From Micavibrio_C sp964577255 (GTDB lineage Bacteria; Pseudomonadota; Alphaproteobacteria; Micavibrionales; Micavibrionaceae), in contig CAZNYM010000026.1 in assembly GCA_964577255.1 (NCBI GenBank), forward strand, positions 1 to 24,477: a stretch of 24,477 bases of DNA, written 5' to 3'. The position numbers and the translations under genes are program-made. The notes below the pieces were generated by a model. The model ran no database searches. It was not told the origin of the DNA and saw nothing but the letters and a program-made list of their open reading frames with translations. This document shows, piece after piece, positions 7,072-14,625 of the stretch; the stretch's first letter is position 1, and every line of letters begins with the position of its first letter.

Positions 7072-7851
7072 TTACATTTTTGTAAGGTTCCTGGTCGCGC
7101 TGGTTTTCTCGGTGCGTTGCGGGGGTTTGCGGATATGGCGGATACCGCAGGCGACCAGTTTGACCGCCTGCCAGTGGATCAGCAAGATCGCTTTAATCGT
7201 GACCAGCGGGTGCCGCCAGAAAGCACCCCGCACGGCTGCAGGCGTCAGCGGCGATAATGTTCCGATCAGCGACGTCAGGAGTTTTTTGTTACCGGCGGTG
7301 TCATAAAAATCGATCCAGACCGCGAATGATTCCGGGCGGGAATCGAAGCGAAACTGATATGACCCTTCGCGTTCGAGGAACGGTGAAACATGAAACAGCT
7401 TGGCCGCCGCCAGCCAGTCCTCGCGTGTGATGACCCGTCCGTCGTGATGCGCGCATAAATATGAATGGCTTTCGCCGAAAGTATTGTTAACTTCGCAAAT
7501 GACGGCGCGCAGGGCACCACCACGGTCATGGCACAGCCAGAAGCTGACGGGGTTGAAGACATACCCCAGAATGCGCGGCATGGCCACAAGAACGATTTCA
7601 CCGTCGGCCGCCGTTACACCATAGCGCGACAGAAGATCACGCGCCCATGATGCAAGATCGCCGCCGTCGCGCGCTCCGTGGTCGCGGTCATAAAAACCGG
7701 TCAGACCCGGACGGTTGCGGGCGACGGGCAAAACCGAGAGCGCGGATAGCGGCAGCACATAATAATAAATGGAATATGTAAAAACATTCACGCGTGGTAG
7801 CAGGCGTTTATGCATGACCTTGGCGGTCAGGAGCTGTGCCGTCATTCCCAT
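7072..7851 (-). CDS. DUF1365 domain-containing protein
   Basis: 259 residues. The family signature is plain: AKVMHKRLLPRVNVFTYSIYYYVLPLS at the start, RILGYVFNPVSFWLCHD (about 109-125), VICEVNNTFGESHSYLC, then FHVSPFLEREGSYQFRF and the C-terminal LVTIKAILLIHWQAVKLV helix. DUF1365 proteins are nearly always encoded next to a Cfa-like enzyme and an FAD amine-oxidase-like protein; their reaction is not established. Start 7851 is used, giving a 10-bp overlap with the oxidoreductase gene; a second ATG two codons later (7845) would give the exact ATGA overlap seen at two other junctions in this operon. A short basic tail (RKPPQRTEKTSATRNLTKM) ends the protein. Probably membrane-associated. Confidence 0.9.
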   Translation of the reverse strand: MGMTAQLLTAKVMHKRLLPRVNVFTYSIYYYVLPLSALSVLPVARNRPGLTGFYDRDHGARDGGDLASWARDLLSRYGVTAADGEIVLVAMPRILGYVFNPVSFWLCHDRGGALRAVICEVNNTFGESHSYLCAHHDGRVITREDWLAAAKLFHVSPFLEREGSYQFRFDSRPESFAVWIDFYDTAGNKKLLTSLIGTLSPLTPAAVRGAFWRHPLVTIKAILLIHWQAVKLVACGIRHIRKPPQRTEKTSATRNLTKM

Positions 7852-9107
7852 GGGATCGTCACGCCCATTTTCTTGGCCAACGTTACCGCGCTGAGCAAGC
7901 CGTCTTCGTGGAAGCCGTAACGCTGATACGCGCCGCAGAACCACATATTTCCGACACCCTGTATATCATCAATTTTCCCTTGCGCCCGGACTGCAGCTTC
8001 AGTGAATACGGGATGGCTGAAGATATGCTCATCATATATCAGGGCGGACTCGGGGCGGCGTCCTGGGTTCAGGGTAATGATAACCGGAACGGCGGGATCT
8101 ATCGCCTGCAAGTTATTCATCCAGTAGCTGAGCGACACGCTTTCACCCCGATCCTCCGCCTGTTCCGACAGGTAAATCCAGCTGGCCCAACATCCGCGCC
8201 GGCGCGGCATAAAGCTTAAATCTCCGTGCACGACGATGGTATTTTTTTGATAAGTGAAACTGCCGAGTATGTGTTTATGCGCGTCGTTCGGGGCCTCGAT
8301 CATGCGTAGCGCGTCATCTGCGTGGCATGCGAATACGACATGATCGTAGACTTGCGACTGTCCCGACACATCGTGCACGCGCAAGCCGCCGGCCGTTCTT
8401 TCGACCCTGACTACGCCGCAGCCGGTACGGATTTTGTTGGTGAATTCCTGCGTAATACGGCCGACATATTCGCGGCTTCCCCCCGTTACCGTATACCACT
8501 GCGGATGCTGGCGCACCGTAAGAAGGCCGTGATTGTCGAAAAAGAGAATGAAGCTCCGCGCTGGAAATTTCAGGATGGTGTCGACGGAACAGCTCCAGAT
8601 CGCGGCACCCATCGCCTGCAGATAATAACGGCGGAACCAGTCGCCCATGCTGAGATCGTTGAGGCATTCCGCTAGTGTAGCGTTTTCATTTTTTTCCAGA
8701 TAACCGACGGCCTGGCGGTTGAACCGCAGGATATCAAGCATCATGCCCCAGAAGCGAAGCCGCAGCAGGTTTTCTTTCTGTGTGAACATGCCCTTGCTGC
8801 CGTATTCCAGCCAGCCGCCCGCGATACTGGCACCAAAAGACATATCGCTTTTCTGCACCGGCACACCCAGCCGTTCGAACAGCCGCGTGAGGTGCGGATA
8901 ATTACGATAGTTGAACACGATAAATCCGGTATCGACCGAGATGTTCCGACCCGCTGCCGTAATGTCTATCGTGCGGCTGTGTCCGCCACAGCGGTCGTTT
9001 TTTTCATATACCGTGATGTCGTGCCGCGGGTTCAGCAGATACGCCGCGCCAAGGCCGGCAATACCCGTCCCAATGATTGCTGTTTTCATGGGTTGATTGT
9101 CCAGCAT
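7842..9107 (-). CDS. FAD-dependent amine-oxidase-like oxidoreductase
   Basis: 421 residues with a Rossmann FAD site GTGIAG (13-18), the ribose-binding Glu35 in VYEKNDRCGGHSRT, and a C-terminal FAD closure at MWFCGAYQRYGFHEDGLLSAV (about 392-412). It belongs to the flavin amine-oxidase/protoporphyrinogen-oxidase-like set routinely paired with Cfa and DUF1365. Such a flavoprotein could desaturate or oxidise a fatty acyl chain before or after methylation; this is an inference from gene pairing. The start at 9107 has GGGAG 13 nt and AAGG 4 nt upstream; an ATG at 9089 (MKTAIIGTG) is nearer to the usual family start but lacks a ribosome site. It lies 45 bp after the sensor kinase gene, consistent with one transcript with the regulators. 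Confidence 0.9.
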   Translation of the reverse strand: MLDNQPMKTAIIGTGIAGLGAAYLLNPRHDITVYEKNDRCGGHSRTIDITAAGRNISVDTGFIVFNYRNYPHLTRLFERLGVPVQKSDMSFGASIAGGWLEYGSKGMFTQKENLLRLRFWGMMLDILRFNRQAVGYLEKNENATLAECLNDLSMGDWFRRYYLQAMGAAIWSCSVDTILKFPARSFILFFDNHGLLTVRQHPQWYTVTGGSREYVGRITQEFTNKIRTGCGVVRVERTAGGLRVHDVSGQSQVYDHVVFACHADDALRMIEAPNDAHKHILGSFTYQKNTIVVHGDLSFMPRRRGCWASWIYLSEQAEDRGESVSLSYWMNNLQAIDPAVPVIITLNPGRRPESALIYDEHIFSHPVFTEAAVRAQGKIDDIQGVGNMWFCGAYQRYGFHEDGLLSAVTLAKKMGVTIPWE

Positions 9108-9152
9108 ACCGCCTTACTCCCACATGGCACCAATGTTACAAGAGCGTAATGG

Positions 9153-10466
9153 TCACAGTGTTACCGTGACGGCAAGGCCCGGGTTTCGGTTTTCCAGAGA
9201 AAGACCCCCGCCATGCAGGGTTACGACCGCCGCCGCAAGGCTAAGGCCGAGGCCGCTGCCGGGGGTGTGGCGGCTTTTTTCCGCGCGGTAGAAACGCTCG
9301 AGCACCTTTGGAAGGTCTGCGTCATCGATGCCGGGGCCGGTGTCGACTACGGTAATAACAGCCCTGCCAGAATCCGCTAGCAGGGCGACATTCACGCGCC
9401 CCCCCGCGGGGGTAAACTTAATAGCATTGTCGAGGATATTCGCAAAAGCCTGGAACAGCAGGTCACGGTCGCAGAACCGGGTGACGGCGCTAAGGCTGCC
9501 ATCCAGAACGACGCCCTTTTCTTCGGCCAGCGGTTCGTAGAGTTCCAGTACATCATGCATGACGGCAGCAAGATCTGCGGGTGCGAATGCGCTGTGCTGT
9601 CGACCAGTTTCGATACGCGATATCCGCAGCAGGGCGTTGAACGTCGCGAGCAGCCGGTCGGTTTCATCAAGAAGCACATCACAGGCGTGCTGCTCAGTGC
9701 CATCCCCATCGAACGAGAGCGTGGATTTCAGCGTCTCAATATTATGACGAATTCGTGTGAGCGGCGTACGCAGGTCATGTGCGATATTGTCCGACACCTG
9801 CCGAATACCCTGCATGAGCTCTTCAATGCGGCCCAGAAGATCGTTGAGGACCCCGGCCATGTAGCTGAGGTCGTCCCATCCCGATTTGACGTCGATGCGC
9901 CGCGACAGATCGCCGGTTTCCATGATCTGGCGTGCCGTCTGCGCGATACGCCCGGTGTTGCTGACGACGAAATGGCTTATGAGGTAGCTGGTGGCGATCA
10001 CCATCAGCATAAGAACGATGCTGACAATACTGAGCCACTGCATACGCGCGTAGTCAGCCTCCACCGCGGTTATATCGACCCCGGCGAGCAGGCGGCGACC
10101 GTCGGGAAAAGTATGGATTTTTGCCGCGTATTTTTTGTCCGCGAGCGAAAAGACAATCGTTCCTTCGGCCAGCAGGGATACCGAACCAGGCAGCGCCGCA
10201 AGATTGCCGGCGATTTTCGACCCGCCGGGATCCAGCAGCAGGAAAACCCGACCTGGCACATTCATGTCCGAAATGATAGCTGTGTCGTGAGCCGTGATGT
10301 GGCGAATTTCTGTGTCGATGACTGCTTCGGTACCATGAATAAAGTGGCCGCGATTGAAATAGACACTGAAATAACCAAGGATTAACACCGCCGCCCCACA
10401 GAGAACGGTAAACAGCAACGCCATCTGAAAACTGGAACTGCGGGTATAGCTTCGACTACGCGTCAT
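9153..10466 (-). CDS. HAMP-containing sensor histidine kinase
   Basis: 437 residues. TM1 at about 14-36, a periplasmic loop of roughly 105 residues, TM2 at about 144-168, HAMP linker at about 169-222 (ending LLGRIEELM), then HisKA with His230 in the box HDLRTPLTRIRHN. The ATPase domain shows ILDNAIKFTPAGG, VVDTGPGIDDADLPKVLERFYR and SGLGLSLAAAV. This is an OmpR-partner kinase of the QseC/EnvZ type. The start at 10466 is chosen because it overlaps the regulator gene by 11 bp; the upstream frame lies inside that gene. The periplasmic loop has no domain I recognise. As it sits directly upstream of the lipid genes it probably senses an envelope condition that calls for lipid change. Confidence 0.93.
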   Translation of the reverse strand: MTRSRSYTRSSSFQMALLFTVLCGAAVLILGYFSVYFNRGHFIHGTEAVIDTEIRHITAHDTAIISDMNVPGRVFLLLDPGGSKIAGNLAALPGSVSLLAEGTIVFSLADKKYAAKIHTFPDGRRLLAGVDITAVEADYARMQWLSIVSIVLMLMVIATSYLISHFVVSNTGRIAQTARQIMETGDLSRRIDVKSGWDDLSYMAGVLNDLLGRIEELMQGIRQVSDNIAHDLRTPLTRIRHNIETLKSTLSFDGDGTEQHACDVLLDETDRLLATFNALLRISRIETGRQHSAFAPADLAAVMHDVLELYEPLAEEKGVVLDGSLSAVTRFCDRDLLFQAFANILDNAIKFTPAGGRVNVALLADSGRAVITVVDTGPGIDDADLPKVLERFYRAEKSRHTPGSGLGLSLAAAVVTLHGGGLSLENRNPGLAVTVTL

Positions 10467-11136
10467 CGATGATATATCCAGCGCCGCGTATTGTCCTGAT
10501 GAGCGAATTTTTAAAACCCTTTTCAATTTTACCACGCAGGCGGCTGATATGTACGTCGATGACGTTAGTCTGTGGATCGAAATGGTAATCCCATACGTTT
10601 TCCAGCAGCATGGTGCGCGTGACGACCTGCCCTTTGTGGCGCAGAATATATTCCAGCAGCCGGAATTCGCGGGACTGCAACTCGATAGTCTTGCCGCCGC
10701 GCGTCACCTTGCGCGCGAGCAGGTCAAGCTCGAGATTACCCGCCGCAAGCCGCGTTATAACGGCGCCTGCGCCAGGCCCTTGGCGCCGCGCCAGCACCTC
10801 CACCCGTGCCAGCAATTCCGCAAAAGCGAACGGCTTGACCAGATAGTCGTCGCCGCCGGAACGCAGCCCCTTCACGCGGTCATCAATCTCCCCCAGCGCG
10901 CTTAAAATCAGCACGGGTGTTACATTCCCCGCACCGCGAATCGTCTTTACGATAGTCAGGCCGTCCGGTTCTGGCAGCATGCGGTCGATAACCATGACGT
11001 CGTAGATTTCGGTGGTCGCCAGGAACAGGCCATCGCGGCCGTTATCCGCCGTGTCGACGGCGTGGCCCTCCTGTTTCAAACCCTTGGCGATATACCCCGC
11101 CACATCCTTGTCATCTTCGATTACCAGTGCGCGCAT
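10456..11136 (-). CDS. OmpR-family response regulator
   Basis: 226 residues: a receiver domain with acidic pocket D8/D9, phosphorylation site Asp51 (VMVIDRMLPEPDG) and Lys101 (DDYLVKPF), followed by a winged-helix DNA-binding domain (about 125-226) with LELDLLARKVTRGGKTIELQSREFRLLEYILRHKGQVVTR and the recognition region NVIDVHISRLRGKIE. It is the first gene of the minus-strand operon and is cotranscribed with its kinase (11-bp overlap). The ATG at 11136 is preferred over a TTG at 11145. It most likely controls this operon itself, and perhaps other envelope genes; the operator has not been identified. The AT-rich DNA upstream contains TATAAA at 11180-11185 (minus strand) as a weak -10 candidate without a clear -35. 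Confidence 0.94.
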   Translation of the reverse strand: MRALVIEDDKDVAGYIAKGLKQEGHAVDTADNGRDGLFLATTEIYDVMVIDRMLPEPDGLTIVKTIRGAGNVTPVLILSALGEIDDRVKGLRSGGDDYLVKPFAFAELLARVEVLARRQGPGAGAVITRLAAGNLELDLLARKVTRGGKTIELQSREFRLLEYILRHKGQVVTRTMLLENVWDYHFDPQTNVIDVHISRLRGKIEKGFKNSLIRTIRGAGYIIDDA

Positions 11137-11483
11137 GGTCGCCAATCTAGCAAATAAACAAAGCAGGCGTGGGCAAAAATTTATAAGCGCGAAATTTCAA
11201 TCTTAATGTTGCCCCCATTACGACAGGCCGCGAAGAATATTATGAATAAACTGGTGGTTGGTGTAAAGACAAACCAAGCCAGTGATAATCAACGCCTGGC
11301 CCGACTTAGACGCGTTAGTGGGTCGCCAAAATTTTATAGGGATTTTACAGGTCGAAAGATAAAACTTCTTGGGGTTTCTTGTGGCTGCTTAAAACAGCAA
11401 GGCCAGGAATTTAGAATCAAAAACAATGCCTTATGTAGACATTTAAAACACCTTGCAGTTTCTTAAAAGAACCCTTATCACCT
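11137..11483. other. AT-rich intergenic region upstream of the regulator, no supported gene
   Basis: This stretch separates the regulator's start from the tRNA fragment. An open frame at 11206-11466 (+) would code for 86 basic residues, but it has no ribosome site, no recognisable domain and unremarkable composition, so I do not call it. The base composition is clearly lower in GC than the operon. It must contain the operon promoter, which I cannot pin down. Confidence 0.5.
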
Positions 11484-11528
11484 TTCGTAATGCGTGGGTC
11501 GGGGGTTCAAATCCCTTCAACGGCACCA
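11484..11528 (+). tRNA. 3' half of a tRNA-Thr(CGU) gene (probable attachment-site scar)
   Basis: The sequence begins with the anticodon loop TTCGTAA (11484-11490, anticodon CGT), continues with the 3' side of the anticodon stem, the variable region, a T arm (GGGGG, TTCAAAT, CCCTT at 11501-11517), the 3' acceptor strand CAACGGC, discriminator A and encoded CCA (11526-11528). The DNA just before it (ACCCTTATCACCT) cannot pair to form an anticodon stem with TGCGT, and no D arm or 5' acceptor strand matching GCCGTTG precedes it. So only the 3' half is present, broken at the anticodon loop. Truncated tRNA 3' ends of this kind normally mark the far end of an integrated element. Confidence 0.85.
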
Positions 11529-11933
11529 TCAACCTACTGAAAAACCACTATTGAATCGGATCAATAACTTAGGTCTGGTTTGTTATAGGAAAAATAGTGG
11601 TAGACCAGCCGAAAACTTTAAACTGCCTCTCCTCTCCATTTTTCTTAGTGCATTGATTTGATTCATGAAAACATGCGTTGACGTCTGCTTTCTCCACGTC
11701 AACGCATACCATTTGAAAATCCTATAAAGGTCGACCTTCGCATAGCGATGATCGTTGACGCGGAGAATGGTGAAACATTTTTGAAAGGCCAATGAAAATC
11801 GAGAAACCGATACTGGCGGCATGGTATATGAACGCTGCGCTGCTTTTCACCCAGCCACATGCCATTGAAATGATTGCGATTGAGCGTTGACGTTTGAACA
11901 AATACGTCAGGATAAATCTGGAGAAACGGAGAA
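11529..11933. other. Gene-poor AT-rich spacer with repeated GCGTTGACGT motifs
   Basis: No gene is supported here. Open frames on the minus strand (11583-11822 and 11699-11968) have no recognisable domain. An imperfect pair CCACTATT (11545-11552) and AATAGTGG (11593-11600) lies just after the tRNA fragment. The motif GCGTTGACGT or its core CGTTGACG occurs at 11675, 11696 (inverted), 11753 and 11884. The region could be the eroded remains of a mobile element. Confidence 0.5.
11673..11707. repeat. Perfect 12-bp inverted repeat carrying the GCGTTGACGT motif
   Basis: ATGCGTTGACGT (11673-11684) and ACGTCAACGCAT (11696-11707) are exact reverse complements around an 11-nt spacer. On the minus strand the second arm is followed by GTTTTC, so it could serve as a terminator for the peptidase transcript about 230 bp upstream, or as a protein-binding site. 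Confidence 0.75.
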
Positions 11934-12968
11934 TTAAGCCACAGCAGGCTTCGGCAATCCCGCATCACAATTTTTTATGAGTCCCAATTGTAAGATTTCT
12001 TTCGAAAAATTGCTTAGAGTGTTTGTGGCGGCTTCCCTTAAATCTGTTTGGGTTTGAATACCAAACGCACTCAGGACGTCCTGTAGGGATGTTTCAAAGC
12101 CGCCTTCATAAAGCGTTTTGATCATGTGTTTCTGAGTGTCTGGCGCCGCCGCTAAGTATCTTTTATAAAGATCGGCGGTTATCAGGGTTGCAAAAGGATG
12201 AGAATGGAGCATCTGGGCCTTAAACGCGACAGGCTTATTATCATCCTCCAGCCATTGCTGACAACGAGCCAGAGATCGTTCGTCCTCTATGGCCCAAGCC
12301 GCAAAACTAGATCGTAATGTGTCGGTTTCCTCAATATTACCTTTTTGCTGATTCATGATCCACACACAAAAAGGAATGCAGCTCAGGCAGCTTGTATAAT
12401 CCGCAAGCCGATGCAGACGTATGGCGCGACCTTCTTCAGGCGTATCCGCTTGCTTTATCAAATGATCATAGGACTTTTCCTGCATGAAGAACGCCTGTAT
12501 CTCGGCGATATTGGATTGAGGGTGAGGATCTTCTTTGCCTAAAGCCATCAAAATGGCCATCAGGTGTCCGGTTTCATGCGCCATGTAGACAGGATCATTC
12601 AATGTTCCATCGCGCTCGAATTCAATATAATCGCCTGGGCAGCGGCCACCGCCTCTGCCTGGCATAACATCAGCTATTCTTAGGCAATCATTATCGAATG
12701 CGCCTTTTATTTTTGCGCTGTAGGCTGGGTCAACATCCATCCAGCAATCTGCAACAAAGTTGAGAGTTTCAGGCCATCCCCATTTCTGTTCTGTGACAAT
12801 GCGGCGATTTGCCTGATTGATCGTTTCAGCATGCTTTAAAGTTTGAGATGCGGTTTCTTTTAATGCATCAAGAACAGGTTCAAAAATTTCATCTGGCACA
12901 TAACATCCGGCAAAGGATCGCCAGTATCCCCAGTTTGGATCGCTATATTTTTGAAAGCTTAATTTCAT
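11934..12968 (-). CDS. M3-like (gluzincin) metallopeptidase, stand-alone
   Basis: 344 residues. The zinc motif HETGH (131-135) sits in VYMAHETGHLMAILMAL, with a candidate third ligand Glu156 in NIAEIQAFFMQE, 21 residues after the second His. That spacing and the preceding GRCPGDYIEFERDGTLNDP stretch resemble oligoendopeptidases of family M3, which cut short peptides in the cytoplasm; members usually have about 600 residues, so this is at most the catalytic half. No signal peptide is visible. The ATG at 12968 is used; a GTG at 13004 would add 12 residues, neither with a strong ribosome site. Its composition is lower in GC than its neighbours and it stands alone between repeat-bearing spacers, which suggests acquisition. 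The family assignment rests on the motif and is not certain. Confidence 0.6.
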   Translation of the reverse strand: MKLSFQKYSDPNWGYWRSFAGCYVPDEIFEPVLDALKETASQTLKHAETINQANRRIVTEQKWGWPETLNFVADCWMDVDPAYSAKIKGAFDNDCLRIADVMPGRGGGRCPGDYIEFERDGTLNDPVYMAHETGHLMAILMALGKEDPHPQSNIAEIQAFFMQEKSYDHLIKQADTPEEGRAIRLHRLADYTSCLSCIPFCVWIMNQQKGNIEETDTLRSSFAAWAIEDERSLARCQQWLEDDNKPVAFKAQMLHSHPFATLITADLYKRYLAAAPDTQKHMIKTLYEGGFETSLQDVLSAFGIQTQTDLREAATNTLSNFSKEILQLGLIKNCDAGLPKPAVA

Positions 12969-13312
12969 GACCAAAATATTACCATAATTATCAGTTTGAT
13001 GCACGATTTAAGCCCTATTAGCGAAGGCGTAAAAAGTATTAATTTCTAGCGTTGACGTGTACTTTTTCACCGTGGAAAAAATTCCTATAAAACCGTCCTG
13101 AAAAACTGAATAATTACAATGTGTTGCAGCGGAGAAAAGTTTCAAATTGAGTCCGCATGCAGCACCAGCCTTCGCCCGTGCCGGGCCTGCGGCCCGGCAG
13201 GCCGACATAGCGTCAGTGGCGATAGCGGTCTGCCCGATAGTATTTTTAGGCACAGACTATCGCGCAGGAACCTGACAATGCTAAACAGGTGCAGCTGACA
13301 GAGGACATAGCC
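12969..13312. other. Intergenic region with GC-rich hairpin
   Basis: No gene is supported. The left part is AT-rich and contains another copy of GCGTTGACGT at 13049-13058. GCCGGGCC (13180-13187) and GGCCCGGC (13191-13198) form a perfect 8-bp stem with a 3-nt loop; no T run follows, so it is not a typical terminator. The divergent start regions of the peptidase and the antiporter must lie here. Confidence 0.5.
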
Positions 13313-14239
13313 ATGACCGATATTCTTATGATTGCCGCCGGACTTGTGCTGCTGTTTTTCGGCGGTGAATGGCTAGTGCAGAGCAGTACGGCAATCGCCC
13401 GGCGCATCGGGCTTTCCACTCTTCTGGTCAGTGTGGTGATCGTGGGCTTCGGCACGTCGACGCCGGAACTTCTGGTCTCGTTGCAAGCTGCCCTGCAGGA
13501 CGCCTCGGAGATTGCGCTTGGCAACATCGTGGGCAGCAACATCTGCAACGTGCTTCTGATCATGGGCCTGGGTGCGGTTATCTGCGCCATTCCCTGCGGC
13601 CAAAAGGAAGTGAAGCGCGAAACGCTGGCGGTTCTGATGGCAAGTCTGCTTCTGGCGGGACTTTCTTTTTATGGCATGATCGACCGCCCGGTGGGCGTTC
13701 TCTTTCTGGCGCTGATAACCGGGTACATGATTTACTGCGTGCGCGCGGAGAAAAATGGTGCCGAGGGCACAATACCTGAAAAATCGGTAAACCTGGCCAG
13801 AATGATCCCCTGGGCCCTGGTTAGCCTCGTGCTGCTTGTGGCGGGAGCTAAATTGCTGGTCAGCGGCGCGGTCATGATGGCGCGGGATTTCGGCGTATCG
13901 GAAGCCGTCATCGGCCTGACCATTGTGGCTGTGGGAACTTCGCTGCCGGAACTGGCCGCCACGGTTGCAGCGGCCCGCCGTCGCGAAACCGACGTTATCA
14001 TCGGCAATATCCTGGGCAGCAATTTTTTCAACATTCTTGGCATTCTGGGTGTAACCGCGGTCGTGGCCCCCATTCCCTTCAATGGACAGATCGCGCAGGT
14101 TGATGTGTGGATCATGCTAGCAGTGGCGATTATGCTCGTCCCGTATGCCTTCCGAATCGGCGTGATTTCAAGGACGGGCGGTGTTCTGTTTCTGGGCCTT
14201 TACGGTGTTTATATCGCCTGGCTGTCGCTGCAGGCCTAG
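13313..14239 (+). CDS. CaCA-family calcium/sodium antiporter (YrbG-like)
   Basis: 308 residues with about ten hydrophobic helices and the two inverted alpha repeats of cation/calcium exchangers: GFGTSTPELLVSL...ALGNIVGSNICNVL (45-81) and VAVGTSLPELAATV...IIGNILGSNFFNIL (second half). The Glu in each G-T-S-x-PE motif and the Asn in GN-I-[VL]-GSN form the ion sites. It exchanges Ca2+ or a similar cation for Na+ or H+ across the inner membrane. The start at 13313 is chosen for GAGGA 7 nt upstream; an earlier in-frame start at 13289 has none. Its stop overlaps the stop of the convergent response regulator by four bases, leaving no room for a terminator between them. Confidence 0.93.
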   Translation: MTDILMIAAGLVLLFFGGEWLVQSSTAIARRIGLSTLLVSVVIVGFGTSTPELLVSLQAALQDASEIALGNIVGSNICNVLLIMGLGAVICAIPCGQKEVKRETLAVLMASLLLAGLSFYGMIDRPVGVLFLALITGYMIYCVRAEKNGAEGTIPEKSVNLARMIPWALVSLVLLVAGAKLLVSGAVMMARDFGVSEAVIGLTIVAVGTSLPELAATVAAARRRETDVIIGNILGSNFFNILGILGVTAVVAPIPFNGQIAQVDVWIMLAVAIMLVPYAFRIGVISRTGGVLFLGLYGVYIAWLSLQA

Positions 14240-14625
14240 ATCGCGATATCCTGCCATATTTCCACAATATCTGCCGAGAGCTTCATCGGATCGAACGGCT
14301 TGGCGATCACGCCGGCGGCGCCCAGGGCCTTGTAGTGCGCGACTTCGGCGGGTTGGGCCCGCGCGGTCATGAACACGACGGGGATGTGGTCGAGTGCTTT
14401 GTGTTCCCGCAGGTGCGCGAGCGTACCGGGGCCGTCTAGTTCGGGCATCATGACATCGATCAGGATCAGGTCGGGCAGCGCCGTCAGGGCCGCCGCGATT
14501 CCCGCCCGGCCGCCAGCGCAGGGCGTGACGCGGAACCCGCCCACGCCTTCCAGGCACAGGCGCGCGATTTCGAGGATGTCGGGCTCGTCGTCGATGATCA
14601 TGATATGCGCGAGTTTTCTAGCCAT
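14236..14625 (-). CDS. Single-domain response regulator (CheY-like)
   Basis: 129 residues, receiver domain only: acidic pocket IDDE (11-14), phosphorylation site Asp57 (DLILIDVMMPELDG), Thr86 in FMTARA and Lys108 in VIAKPFD. There is no output domain, so it must act by protein contact or as a phosphate relay or sink. The ATG at 14625 overlaps the 3' end of the hybrid kinase gene by 8 bp, a sign of cotranscription and coupling. Together with the kinase's own receiver and the divergent Hpt protein it makes up a phosphorelay in which this is the likely final receiver. Its 3' end overlaps the antiporter's stop on the other strand. Confidence 0.92.
   Translation of the reverse strand: MARKLAHIMIIDDEPDILEIARLCLEGVGGFRVTPCAGGRAGIAAALTALPDLILIDVMMPELDGPGTLAHLREHKALDHIPVVFMTARAQPAEVAHYKALGAAGVIAKPFDPMKLSADIVEIWQDIAI

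Noticed and set aside
11206..11466. Open frame of 86 codons upstream of the tRNA fragment
   Set aside because: No ribosome site, no domain, and it lies in an AT-rich scar region; not supported as a gene.
11673..13058. GCGTTGACGT repeats as a CRISPR array
   Set aside because: The unit is too short, spacing is irregular, orientation is mixed, and no cas genes are near.
13180..13198. GC-rich hairpin as intrinsic terminator before the antiporter
   Set aside because: The stem is perfect but no T run follows on either strand, and no gene ends nearby.
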